Assembly (NCBI GenBank): GCA_031287395.1
Contig: JAITTA010000092.1
Span: 1-15,580 of the forward strand
DNA length: 15,580 nucleotides
Origin: Dysgonamonadaceae bacterium
Lineage (GTDB): Bacteria; Bacteroidota; Bacteroidia; Bacteroidales; Azobacteroidaceae
Reading direction: 5' to 3'
The notes under the pieces are model-generated. The model did not search any database and had not been told where the DNA came from. It worked only from the letters and a program-made list of their open reading frames with translations. Every line of letters begins with the position of its first letter. Position 1 is the stretch's first letter. Positions 1 to 7,969 of this stretch are shown here, piece after piece. Position numbers and translations under genes: made by a program.

Positions 1-1289
1 ATGGAATAAATATCGTCGTAGCCCAACATGATTTTGCTTCCGGCGGTTTTGTTTATTTTTCCCAACGAATGAATAATGGCCAGGTGATCGTTCATTGAAG
101 TCCCAACAGGAAGATTTAACGCCGTATTGTCGGTAAATGCCTTTTGCAAAGCCGCAGGCTCGCCTGTCAAATATTGATAGTCGGGCCTATTGAGACCGCA
201 AAGGTAAAAATAACCCCAGTCGATGCGTACATTATCGCCTTTTTTACCCAAGACTTTTTGTTCTATGCTGCCGGTTTTCAGATAAGTCAAACCGTTTTTC
301 GTTATTTTTTCGGAGCGATTGTCCTGATAAGGTTTGTTCAACGCCCAGGCCGGCGCTGCTTCGAAATACACTCTTACATCATGCGCTGCACCGTCGTTGG
401 GCGTTACCCGGTAAGAGAGGTAATTCACCGGACAGGAAATCAGATGGAGGTTATCGGGCAATAACGGTGCGGTAAACGTCAGCTCCAGATTTACGGGACC
501 GCAAGTAAATGTGTAATGCGTTTGCGTAGCTTGTACGTCCACAGAAGTTTGCCGGGCGGTTTGCACTAATTTGTTTTCCGTCGCGATATTTGCGCTTAAC
601 CCCGCGTCGGCCAGCGCTTCTCCTGCCGTATTGACACAGTGCAGGGCGATCACGTTGCGTCCGGGTTTCAACGTTTGCATGGCTTTTTCGGGCAATACAA
701 TTGTTTTTCCGTCGCCGCAGCAACCGGCTTTTAGTACTTCTACGCCGTTGATGTAGATTTCCATATCATCGTCGTTCGAATAATTGAGATACATTCGGCC
801 GGCAATGTCTTTTTTCGAGAGATTTATTTCGCGCCGCAACCAGATTTCGCGGTTGGGATTTTCCCACAGCGTGCGTACTGCGGTTGCATTTTTAGTTCCG
901 AAAGCCGCTTTGCCGCGTTTCCATGCCTTGTCGTTGAATCCCGGCAAATACCAGTCCGGCTCCGGTTGCGTGAATGTATAAGCGCCTGTCCATATTTCTT
1001 CGCCTGCCATTTTTGCGACAGCTTTAGATATTATGGTTTCACTGCCCATGAAGCGATAGACTTGTCCGTCGACGCATATGGCGCCGAGCAACGGAAAATC
1101 TTCGCCTGTCCAGTGTTTCACCGACCCGTCGTACAGGTTGTCGGTAAACGCCCAGGCCGAGGTATAAGGATCAATTGTCACCAGCGGATAAGCCGGTGCG
1201 CGCAGGGTATTTTTTCCCGTAGCGTAAACCGGATGGACAACAAAGGCTATCCATCCGATTATAATTAAAAAAATGGTTTTCTTCATCAT
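1..1289 (-). CDS. GtaA-like glutaminase family protein (DUF4964/DUF5127/DUF4965 type), 3' end outside window
   Basis: Seen: a reading frame open from ATG at 1289 to the window edge, giving 429 residues and no stop, so the C-terminal part is missing. Residues 1-23 are a Sec signal peptide (MMKK, then a hydrophobic stretch ending VYA). Residues about 28-85 (LRAPAYPLVTIDPYTSAWAF, then HWTGEDFPLLG) match the N-terminal block of Bacteroidetes proteins related to Aspergillus GtaA glutaminase. Residues about 97-232 form an inserted jelly-roll-like, GH2 sugar-binding-type module (WYLPGFNDKAWKRG, then WLRREINL, then YINGVEV). The main chain resumes and the last visible residues are GYDDIYS. Known: this family is exported and annotated as glutaminase-like, but substrates of the Bacteroidetes members are mostly untested. 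A second ATG three bases inside is also possible. The gene is visibly GC-richer than genes to its right. The catalytic region lies outside the window, so activity cannot be judged. Confidence 0.88.
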   Translation of the reverse strand, partial: MMKKTIFLIIIGWIAFVVHPVYATGKNTLRAPAYPLVTIDPYTSAWAFTDNLYDGSVKHWTGEDFPLLGAICVDGQVYRFMGSETIISKAVAKMAGEEIWTGAYTFTQPEPDWYLPGFNDKAWKRGKAAFGTKNATAVRTLWENPNREIWLRREINLSKKDIAGRMYLNYSNDDDMEIYINGVEVLKAGCCGDGKTIVLPEKAMQTLKPGRNVIALHCVNTAGEALADAGLSANIATENKLVQTARQTSVDVQATQTHYTFTCGPVNLELTFTAPLLPDNLHLISCPVNYLSYRVTPNDGAAHDVRVYFEAAPAWALNKPYQDNRSEKITKNGLTYLKTGSIEQKVLGKKGDNVRIDWGYFYLCGLNRPDYQYLTGEPAALQKAFTDNTALNLPVGTSMNDHLAIIHSLGKINKTAGSKIMLGYDDIYS

Positions 1290-1308
1290 GAAATTATTTA
1301 TGGAATTA

Positions 1309-1514
1309 TTACTTCCAACGTTTCATTATAGTTACACCGCCGGGTACCGCTGCCTTTGGGTGTATTGTAGTTGATACGGGATGTGGTGCGGACGAATACC
1401 ATCCGTTGAAGAAACTGTCGCTGTAGCCTCCCATCGGTTCGATTTTCGTCCGGAAGTCGCCTTCCCTCAAGGAATAAACGGTCCGTCAATGCGAATATTG
1501 TACGTGCCCTTAAA
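1309..1514 (-). pseudogene. Frameshifted 3' remnant of an unidentified gene upstream of the glutaminase
   Basis: Seen: read on the minus strand, two adjacent frames give protein-like sequence that joins with one small indel near 1467. The first part (1514-1470) reads FKGTYNIRIDGPFIP and hits TGA. The second, from about 1466, reads EGDFRTKIEPMGGYSDSFF, continues NGWYSSAPHPVSTT and ends VTIMKRWK with a TAA at 1311-1309. That stop is only 19 bases before the glutaminase start, the usual spacing of two genes in one operon, and base composition matches the glutaminase. A TAG precedes the first part, so nothing more survives upstream. Inference: this is the leftover C-terminal end of a former operon partner. 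I do not recognise the family. It could also be chance. Confidence 0.38.
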
Positions 1515-1560
1515 CTATTTTGAAAGATACAGTTCACCGAATTGTGAAAAAGTCCCCGGA

Positions 1561-1593
1561 TTTGTTTAACTTGAATAATTCCGGTATTTTTGC
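1561..1593 (+). promoter_or_regulatory. Bacteroidetes-type promoter for the DUF187 gene
   Basis: TTTG at 1561-1564, a 20-base spacer, then TATTTTTGC at 1585-1593, an exact match to TAnnTTTGC. The start codon lies 6 bases after the -7 element, so the transcript would be leaderless or nearly so. Confidence 0.6.
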
Positions 1594-1599
1594 ACCGTG

Positions 1600-3069
1600 A
1601 TGAAACAAATTCTACTTTTTCTAATCTTTGTATCGATTCCTTTCGGTTTTATAGCTCAGACTAAGTATGAGATACGTGCAGCCTGGCTGACAATCAATCA
1701 TGCTTTGGATTGGCCGGATTCTCCTGTTCGCAATCAAGGTGATATTACCAGGCAGAAACAGGAGTTTTGCCGGATATTGGATGAGCTGAAGTCGGCTAAT
1801 TTCAATGTGGTCTTTCTTCAGACCCGGATACGGGGAAACGTGATTTATCCGTCTGCAATAGAACCCTGGAGCAGCTTTGTTAATTGGGGTTCGTCATTGA
1901 ATCCGGGATACGATCCTTTGGCTTTTGCAATAGAGGCCTGTCATGAACGCGGTTTGGAGTGTCATGCCTGGTTCGTGACGTTTCCTTTGGGTTTGGAGAA
2001 AATCAATGGAAAACCCAATAATTCACCAACCATCATTAAGAATAAAGGTTTGGTGAAAAAGTTCAGGGGAGAGTTGTATCTGGATCCGGGAAATCCTCAA
2101 ACGCGTATCTATTTACTATCATTGGTAAAAGAGATCGTGTCCCGTTATGATATCGACGGATTTCATTTCGATTATATCCGTTATCCGGACCGGGCTTCTG
2201 ATTTCCCGGATCAGGACAGTTATAGTAAATACGGACAAAAACAGGGTATTGAGTTGTGGAGGAGGAATAATATCAATCAGTTGGTTTATGCCGCTTATGA
2301 TACAATAAAATCGTTGAAACCCTGGGTTGTTGTCAGTAGTTCCGTATTGGGAATGTATCAGAAAATCCCGGGAAATGTCCGGGCTCACTGGACTGCCTAT
2401 TCGAGCGTATTCCAGGACCCGGTAGACTGGCTCAGTAGGGGGAAGCACGATTGGATAGTTCCGATGATGTATTATTCGGATGATTTGTTTTTTCCTTTTG
2501 TTGAAAACTGGCAGGAGCATAATTGCAACAGGTATGTGGTTCCGGGTATTGGTTTGTATCGTATGGACCGGAATGAAGGGGGATGGAATGTTTCCACTAT
2601 TCTGGATCAAATCCGGTATTCCCGTTTGTCCGGGACCCAGGGAAATGCTTTTTACAGGACCCGGTATTTGATGGACAACATGAAAGGGGTATCCGATTCT
2701 ATAAAAACCGGATTCTACCGGTATCCTTCTCAATTGCCGCCGATATACTGGCAAGATAGTATTGCTCCTGTTGTTCCTGGTAAACCGGACGTCGTCCAAT
2801 CGGGAGATTCCCTTCAAATCACCTGGGAGTATCCGGAGGTTTTCGAAAAACTTCGTTTCAGCGTTTATTGTTCCGGAAGTTTTCCGGTGGATATTGAAAA
2901 TCCGGAGAATTTACTGGCAGCACGTATTCCGGATACCGGATTTTCCATACCGGTTGATCGGAACAAGGAAAAGGGATATTATTTTCTGGTTACTGCCGTC
3001 GATCGTTATCACAATGAAAGCGAGCCTTCTAAAGTCGTGTTTTTCTACATGGGTTCGTTAGAAAAATAG
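1600..3069 (+). CDS. Secreted family 10-like glycosyl hydrolase (DUF187/GHL10)
   Basis: Residue numbers here count from a GTG at 1597; I prefer the ATG at 1600 (MKQILLF), one codon later. Residues 1-21 are a signal peptide ending FIAQ. Residues about 24-345 are the GHL10 (DUF187) TIM-barrel-like domain: EIRAAWLTINHALDWPDS at the start, VVFLQTRIRGNVIYPS, a HAWFVTFP strand, and the signature DGFHFDYIRYPD at 187-198, whose acidic residues are the likely catalytic or ligand-binding groups. YLDPGNPQTR precedes it. Residues about 395-485 form a fibronectin III-like beta domain (LQITWEYPEVFEKLRFSVY, YYFLVTAVDRYHNESEPS). Known: this family is predicted to act on glycans or peptidoglycan-linked sugars; precise substrates are unproven. 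It is a complete single-gene unit, probably transcribed from its own promoter, and convergent with the next gene. Confidence 0.9.
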   Translation: MKQILLFLIFVSIPFGFIAQTKYEIRAAWLTINHALDWPDSPVRNQGDITRQKQEFCRILDELKSANFNVVFLQTRIRGNVIYPSAIEPWSSFVNWGSSLNPGYDPLAFAIEACHERGLECHAWFVTFPLGLEKINGKPNNSPTIIKNKGLVKKFRGELYLDPGNPQTRIYLLSLVKEIVSRYDIDGFHFDYIRYPDRASDFPDQDSYSKYGQKQGIELWRRNNINQLVYAAYDTIKSLKPWVVVSSSVLGMYQKIPGNVRAHWTAYSSVFQDPVDWLSRGKHDWIVPMMYYSDDLFFPFVENWQEHNCNRYVVPGIGLYRMDRNEGGWNVSTILDQIRYSRLSGTQGNAFYRTRYLMDNMKGVSDSIKTGFYRYPSQLPPIYWQDSIAPVVPGKPDVVQSGDSLQITWEYPEVFEKLRFSVYCSGSFPVDIENPENLLAARIPDTGFSIPVDRNKEKGYYFLVTAVDRYHNESEPSKVVFFYMGSLEK

Positions 3070-3070
3070 T

Positions 3071-5551
3071 TTATCTCAGGGTTCCCGCATTTTGTGACAG
3101 CGGAAGTGAAATACTGACGCCCCAACTGTCGTAGTCGAATCGCTCCAATCCTGCGAAAATACCGACGCCAATGCCTAATTCTCCGAATAATGAAAAGGAA
3201 AGAGAATAACCCCATTCGGAATAATACTTTTTATCTGGAGTATGTAAGAATTTTCCGTGAATGGATTCTTTCACCGGTTTCCCGTGTAGGAATGGTAACC
3301 GTTTCAGCATCAGGTATTCCGACTGGAAATTAACAAAAGCTTGTACCCAGTTTTTATTGGTAGAGTAGGTGTAATAGGGTAGAAGGATAAAAGATGTTTC
3401 CAGAATATTACCCGTAATCAGTTGATCGGCCGAATTGAAATGTTTGTAGTCGATGTAATTGAATTCGTTGTTGTTGAAGAATTTTCCGGCATTTATCCGA
3501 TAATACAACCGGTTAAAAAGTCCCAGTCGTATATTTTGTGCGATCATAAAATTCAGGCAGTAAAACTCCGAATATTCGGAACCTCCGTCGATCCCTTGAC
3601 TGAAGATAGCCCGGAATGTGGGGAAGCGGGTTTTTACATATTGTTTCTTACCTTTCGTAATCATATAGTACAATTCAGGAGTGTATTGTAATCCGATATC
3701 ATACCTTGTTAACCTGTTGTATTGCTCGTTTAGACTGCCCTGATAAGGAGGGATATTCGGTGTTATGTCTTTCTTGCGGCCAAAGAAACTGTAAGTCGTG
3801 TGATTATCGAGAGGGATACGATCCGCAATTTCAAGGCCGGTAATTACTTTTGCTCCGTTAGCGATATCGACGGAATTTTCGACTTTGAAGAAATTTTTCT
3901 GATAAAATTTAGCTTTGTTGATCCCCAAGATAGAAGAATAAATTGCATTTTCCAGTCTCGTCATCCCGTTATCTTCAAGATAATCTTCGGAAACGCTCCC
4001 TATTGAAATCTTCAATAAACCGAATTGCATTGGAGCATAGGTCAATTCCGTGTCCACAGTCCATAATAAACGTTTCCGTGCAAGGGCCCAATGGGCGGAG
4101 GGTTTCATTTTCCAGAAAGAATGTTCTTTGCGTTTGATGTTGAGTTCAAATCCGGTTCCGAGCCAGAATCCGTCCACGAAATTGTATTCCGGAACAATTC
4201 CGAGGAGACTGCCGTATTTGAAAATGATTTTGGACGAATCGTTGCCGACTTGTCCTCCTGCCAATGCATTGAACCAGGAATATCCTTTTTTTCCTGATTT
4301 TGCATCCTTGATGGAATCGACTTTATTTTGGAGGGTATCTTTACGGGCATAACTTGAAATTTCTTCATCGTTGAGCGTTATGCTGCGGATATCCGTCCAA
4401 TATATCGAATCCCGTTTGGTTGAGAGGGAGTCGGCTTCGCGTTTGTATCTTTCGTCCCGGGATTTGATTTCCAGGTTTTTTTTCTCTTTTTTAGGCTTTA
4501 TTTTCCGGTCTTGTCCGGCCAGGGCAATAATAGAGTCGTTTAACAGGACATGGGTATATTTCACCGAAGATAAATAATCGAAAACAAATTTAACTCCCAT
4601 AAATCCGGCGTCGATATGGGATTTAAAACTGGTAACCAAATAAACATTATCGGCTATATCATTGAAGTGAAGGGTATAACTGACTTTCCCAAGTTCCGTA
4701 TTGCGGATCAGCTCGGCGCCACGGATGTCCCAGTAGTCGTCGGCAATATACAAATACCCGCTGTATAGTTTAGGATCATCGAATTTAGGTATGATTTTTA
4801 TTTTACTGATGTTGACACCGTCGATTTCTTCGAAGTCTTCGTACCGAAATCTGTAATAAGAAAAAGTTTTCGGATGGAGGAGCGCCCCGTCGTACTGAGC
4901 ATAGAGGGAACCCTGGAAGATACCCATAGCTTCTTTTGCAATCGAATCGTTCGGTATAGAGCTTGAAAATGCTTTGACGGTTTGGGTGTAGGTATCCGGA
5001 TAAGTATATTTTATTTCACTATACGATTCCTGAAGAAAGAGTTTATCTTTATAAAGTTTAATTTGTTCGCCTCCCATTTTTTCAATCAATTTGGGAATAT
5101 GCAAGGATTTTCCTGCTCCTTTGATGTAGGCTTCACAAGTGAATTCTTTCACCTGAGCCAGGTGGAACGGGGCTTTTTCAACGGCTTTCCGTATGATTTT
5201 ATAGGCAGGGTCTTCCCCGGAACGTACAACGACTTCCGATAAATCGAAAGAGGTTGCGGTCAGAGTAATTTCCAGGTACACCGGATTAGCATCTTTTTTA
5301 ATTGAAAATGTTTTATTGAGGGGTGTATATCCCAGGCAGGAGAAAGTACAATTGTAATTTCCTTCCGGCAAAGAGACCTGAAATTCTCCATCGGTATTAC
5401 AAATTAATCCCTGTTTATTTTCTTTGATGTAAACTGTTGCTCCGGAGATTGGCTCTCCTGATGTTTTCATCACTTTTCCTTTGAAATTTTGTGAAAATAA
5501 TATATTATGAGATAGAAAAAATAAGAATATAGATACTAATAAGTACTTCAT
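3071..5551 (-). CDS. Outer-membrane DUF5686 / carboxypeptidase-like regulatory domain protein
   Basis: The best start is the ATG at 5551 (MKYLLVSIFLFFLS), which begins a clean signal peptide ending FSQ; a TTG nine codons upstream is open but implausible because it would precede the signal peptide. Mature residues begin with a CarboxypepD_reg-like domain (FKGKVMKTSGEPISGATVYI, DGEFQVSLPEGNY), common on TonB-dependent and related outer-membrane proteins. The rest, roughly 700 residues, is DUF5686, including a charged lysine-rich segment (IKPKKEKKNLEIKSRDERY) and an aromatic-rich C-terminal half with alternating strands consistent with an outer-membrane beta-barrel. Known: DUF5686 proteins are widespread in Bacteroidetes and have no established function. 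Its stop is one base from the stop of the convergent DUF187 gene, leaving no room for a separate terminator. Confidence 0.88.
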   Translation of the reverse strand: MKYLLVSIFLFFLSHNILFSQNFKGKVMKTSGEPISGATVYIKENKQGLICNTDGEFQVSLPEGNYNCTFSCLGYTPLNKTFSIKKDANPVYLEITLTATSFDLSEVVVRSGEDPAYKIIRKAVEKAPFHLAQVKEFTCEAYIKGAGKSLHIPKLIEKMGGEQIKLYKDKLFLQESYSEIKYTYPDTYTQTVKAFSSSIPNDSIAKEAMGIFQGSLYAQYDGALLHPKTFSYYRFRYEDFEEIDGVNISKIKIIPKFDDPKLYSGYLYIADDYWDIRGAELIRNTELGKVSYTLHFNDIADNVYLVTSFKSHIDAGFMGVKFVFDYLSSVKYTHVLLNDSIIALAGQDRKIKPKKEKKNLEIKSRDERYKREADSLSTKRDSIYWTDIRSITLNDEEISSYARKDTLQNKVDSIKDAKSGKKGYSWFNALAGGQVGNDSSKIIFKYGSLLGIVPEYNFVDGFWLGTGFELNIKRKEHSFWKMKPSAHWALARKRLLWTVDTELTYAPMQFGLLKISIGSVSEDYLEDNGMTRLENAIYSSILGINKAKFYQKNFFKVENSVDIANGAKVITGLEIADRIPLDNHTTYSFFGRKKDITPNIPPYQGSLNEQYNRLTRYDIGLQYTPELYYMITKGKKQYVKTRFPTFRAIFSQGIDGGSEYSEFYCLNFMIAQNIRLGLFNRLYYRINAGKFFNNNEFNYIDYKHFNSADQLITGNILETSFILLPYYTYSTNKNWVQAFVNFQSEYLMLKRLPFLHGKPVKESIHGKFLHTPDKKYYSEWGYSLSFSLFGELGIGVGIFAGLERFDYDSWGVSISLPLSQNAGTLR

Positions 5552-5574
5552 TGTCGCATTAGTGATAATTTGTT

Positions 5575-5583
5575 GCAAATGTA
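5575..5583 (-). promoter_or_regulatory. -7 promoter element for the DUF5686 gene
   Basis: The minus strand reads TACATTTGC, an exact TAnnTTTGC, 23 bases before the preferred ATG at 5551. The expected -33 region is T-rich but lacks a clear TTTG. It stands back to back with the engB promoter in the divergent gap. Confidence 0.5.
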
Positions 5584-5641
5584 AAATAAAAAAGCATACA
5601 TGTAAAAAGATTAACTTTTTTTATTTTTCCGGGGAAAAACG

Positions 5642-5650
5642 TACCTTTGT
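5642..5650 (+). promoter_or_regulatory. -7 promoter element for engB
   Basis: TACCTTTGT matches TAnnTTTG. A T-rich run lies in the -33 zone without an exact TTTG. Initiation here would give a leader of about 100 bases that includes the whole 8-bp repeat tract. Confidence 0.5.
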
Positions 5651-5659
5651 AATTTAAAG

Positions 5660-5731
5660 AAGACCGGAAGACCGGAAGATTGTAAGACCGGAAGATTGTA
5701 AGACCGTAAGACTGTAAGACCGTAAGATAGT
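5660..5731 (+). repeat. Nine-unit 8-bp tandem repeat in the engB leader
   Basis: Nine consecutive 8-base units with consensus AAGACYGK: three AAGACCGG, two AAGATTGT, two AAGACCGT, one AAGACTGT and one AAGATAGT. All units start with AAGA. The tract sits between the -7 element and the engB ATG and is not inside any convincing coding frame, so copy-number change would alter only leader length. Confidence 0.9.
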
Positions 5732-5760
5732 GTTCTTCAAAGGTCATAAATTTTATACAA

Positions 5761-6363
5761 ATGAATATCAAAGCAGCTGAATTTGTAATGAGTAACACTG
5801 ATGTGATGAAATGTCCCCAGGATGGCTGGCCGGAATACGCTTTTATCGGCCGGTCGAATGTGGGAAAATCATCATTGATCAATATGCTCGTCAACCGGAA
5901 AGGTTTAGCCATGACATCGTCTACGCCCGGTAAAACGCAATTAATCAATCATTTTTCCATTAATGGCGAATGGTATCTGGTCGACTTGCCCGGATACGGA
6001 TATGCCCAACGTGGGAAAAAAGGCCGGGAAAAAATAGAAGAAATTATTCGTTCATACGTGGAAAAAAGGGATTTGTTGACTTGCCTTTTTGTCCTGATCG
6101 ATTGCCGGCATGAAGCTCAGAAGATAGATCTGGAATTCATGGAATATTTGGGAGAAAACAGCATCCCTTTCGCTGTTATTTTTACAAAAACAGATAAGAT
6201 TTCAAATTTCCGCCTGAAAGAAAATGTAGAAAAGTACAAAGTTAAGCTGCTGGAAACCTGGGAGGAGCTTCCTCCGATTTTTTTCACTTCTTCGGAGCAT
6301 AAAAAGGGTCGGGATGAAATTCTGAATTATATCGAAGAGATCAATCAATCGTTAGAAGAGTAG
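5761..6363 (+). CDS. engB: Ribosome biogenesis GTP-binding protein EngB/YsxC (YihA family)
   Basis: A complete 200-residue TRAFAC GTPase with all motifs in order: G1 GRSNVGKS at 30-37, the G2 region STPGKT at about 54-59, G3 DLPGYG at 75-80, G4 TKTD at about 142-145, and a G5-like TSSEHKKG at about 177-184. Length and spacing are normal for the family. Known: EngB binds GTP and helps late assembly of the large ribosomal subunit in the cytoplasm; it is often essential. The start fits well: MNIKAAEFVMSNTD is the usual short N-terminal extension before the GTPase fold. The unusual part is the leader, which contains a nine-unit 8-bp repeat. The next reading frame can open 6 bases after the stop, so downstream genes may be read from the same promoter. 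Confidence 0.95.
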   Translation: MNIKAAEFVMSNTDVMKCPQDGWPEYAFIGRSNVGKSSLINMLVNRKGLAMTSSTPGKTQLINHFSINGEWYLVDLPGYGYAQRGKKGREKIEEIIRSYVEKRDLLTCLFVLIDCRHEAQKIDLEFMEYLGENSIPFAVIFTKTDKISNFRLKENVEKYKVKLLETWEELPPIFFTSSEHKKGRDEILNYIEEINQSLEE

Positions 6364-6369
6364 ATTTTA

Positions 6370-7731
6370 TTGACGGCTTCGGAACTGAACCACATCATAA
6401 ATTTCCGCAACTTCCGGCTTGGGAAGAATTGGAAGTTAATTGAGGGGGAATCTACGTGTAAAAAAATAAATTATTCAATATTCTTTTTGCTGGGAGGAAT
6501 TGTGTTATCCTGTGGTAAAGGAAATAAGGAAGAAAAAAGTATGGAAGAATATAAGAAAGGAACATTCGGTTATGATCTGCAATATCTAACTCGGAAAGAT
6601 GATGGCTTGATTGTATTAACGGGAGAAGAAGGGAAACAACAAATCATTGTCTCTCCCAAATATCAGTCCAAGGTATTTACCAGTACCGCCACAGGTTTGT
6701 CTGGAAACAGCTTGGGATTTATTAATTATAAATTCTTCGATGCGGGAGTAATAGATAAACATATGAATGGGTATGGAGGAGAAAATCGTTTTTGGCTGGG
6801 TCCGGAAGGAGGGATGTATTCCGTTTATTTCGAATCGGGAAAGGAACAAATTTTTGACAACTGGCATACGCCGAAACCAATTGACATTGAACCTTGGGAT
6901 ATTGTGAGTTCGGATAGACAAAATGTCGTATTAAAGAAGGAAATACAGGTCGAAAATTACTTGGGAACAGTGATGAAATTGAACGTTGATCGTAAAATCG
7001 GCTTGATTGAAACAAATGAGGCCTGCCGGATGCTTGGGCTAGAAAACAATTCCGGATTCGACCTCGTAGCGTATACGACCGATAATGTCATTACAAATCT
7101 GAATGATTTCGAGTGGACCAAAGAAACGGGAACAATCTGTATCTGGGTGTTGGATATGTTTAATCCGGCTCCCCGTGCAGTTACGATTGTCCCCTTCAAC
7201 GAAGGCGGCGAAACAGAACTGGGAAAAATTGTTACCTCAGATTATTTCGGCGAAATTCCGGCCGATCGTTTAAAAATGAAAGGGAATAATATTTTTCTTA
7301 AAACCGATGGCTTGTATCGCAGCAAATTGGGTTTGAACGGTAAAAGGACGAATGGGATTGCCGCCAATTATGATCCGGATTCTAAACGTCTGACCATTAC
7401 AACCTTTGAAGTGGACAAAGACGCCGTTTACCTCAATCAGGAATGGAATCCGGAAAAGAATCCTTTGATTGGAGATGCCATGAATGCATATAACGACGGC
7501 CCTTTGGCCGACGGAAGTATGATGGGTCCTTTCCTTGAATTGGAAAGCGTTTCTCCAGCCGCATTCTTAAAACCGAGGGATTCGCTTGGCCATAAACATA
7601 CGGTTTATCATTTTATTGGCGAAGAAGCCGATCTGAGTCCGATTACGAAAAAATTACTGGGAGTTTCTATTGATGAGATTCATAAATGGAGACATGAATC
7701 CGCTTATTCCCAAAGCCATCTGGGGAGCTAA
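6370..7731 (+). CDS. DUF6786 family lipoprotein, start codon uncertain, 3' end probably altered
   Basis: Seen: a long frame whose core (ENRFWLGPEGGMYSVYF, FNPAPRAVTIVPFNEG, YNDGPLADGSMMGPFLELES) resembles the Bacteroidetes DUF6786 family of unknown function. A lipoprotein signal lies at CKKINYSIFFLLGGIVLSC with lipobox LSC, so the mature protein should be membrane-anchored. The start is a problem: the only standard start ahead of the signal is TTG at 6370, which adds about 28 odd residues. The position expected for ATG, just before CKKIN and behind a GGGGGAA ribosome-site-like stretch, is ACG at 6454. The next ATG (6541) would remove the signal peptide. At the other end, the family-like sequence stops near LLGVSIDEI, and the last residues (RHESAYSQSHLGS) appear to come from an araB remnant. 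The gene may be partly decayed. Confidence 0.72.
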   Translation: MTASELNHIINFRNFRLGKNWKLIEGESTCKKINYSIFFLLGGIVLSCGKGNKEEKSMEEYKKGTFGYDLQYLTRKDDGLIVLTGEEGKQQIIVSPKYQSKVFTSTATGLSGNSLGFINYKFFDAGVIDKHMNGYGGENRFWLGPEGGMYSVYFESGKEQIFDNWHTPKPIDIEPWDIVSSDRQNVVLKKEIQVENYLGTVMKLNVDRKIGLIETNEACRMLGLENNSGFDLVAYTTDNVITNLNDFEWTKETGTICIWVLDMFNPAPRAVTIVPFNEGGETELGKIVTSDYFGEIPADRLKMKGNNIFLKTDGLYRSKLGLNGKRTNGIAANYDPDSKRLTITTFEVDKDAVYLNQEWNPEKNPLIGDAMNAYNDGPLADGSMMGPFLELESVSPAAFLKPRDSLGHKHTVYHFIGEEADLSPITKKLLGVSIDEIHKWRHESAYSQSHLGS

Positions 7732-7891
7732 CTACGGTGCCGGAATTTATCCGGATGTAGGAAAATCCCAAGATGTTATGGGACAAGGATTCCTGAAAGA
7801 ATATATTCCGGATGGAAAAAATCACCGTCTATATTTCCCGTTGTATAAAAAATATTTGGGAATGGGTGAATTTTTGGAAACGATTAAATAA
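7686..7891 (+). pseudogene. C-terminal fragment resembling L-ribulokinase (AraB)
   Basis: Seen: in the frame ending with TAA at 7889-7891, overlapping the end of the DUF6786 frame, the translation reads GANYGAGIYPDVGKSQ, then DVMGQGFLKEYIPDGKNHRL, then YFPLYKKYLGMGEFLE. Known: FGGY-type ribulokinases end with an alanine/glycine-rich segment of the form AGIYP, then a sequence like EAQxxMGxGF, Y.P......Y, and YxxYxxLGxFxE, which this follows closely. The preceding SQSHLG in the neighbouring frame would join it by a one-base deletion in the GGGG near 7727. Inference: about the last 60-65 codons of an araB-like gene were left here by a rearrangement that fused them to the 3' end of the DUF6786 gene. 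No upstream kinase sequence is present and no function is expected. Confidence 0.6.
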
Positions 7892-7921
7892 AACGGCAAA
7901 TAAAGATGTGCGATATTTTAG

Positions 7922-7930
7922 TATCTTTGC
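7922..7930 (+). promoter_or_regulatory. -7 promoter element for the DUF4494-yggS unit
   Basis: TATCTTTGC is an exact TAnnTTTGC, 39 bases before the DUF4494 ATG and just past the end of the araB fragment. No clear TTTG is seen in the -33 zone. Confidence 0.5.
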
Positions 7931-7969
7931 CCCGTATTTGGTGTTTTCAATAAGTAAACAATAGATAAA

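Noticed and set aside
2119..2817. A 232-codon open frame antisense to the DUF187 gene
   Set aside because: It lies fully inside a well-supported gene on the other strand, has low-complexity Ile/Pro/Arg-rich composition and no recognisable domain.
5559..5948. A 129-codon minus-strand frame spanning the divergent promoters and the engB start
   Set aside because: It would run through the 8-bp repeat and the engB G1 region. The DUF5686 and engB genes explain both sides better.
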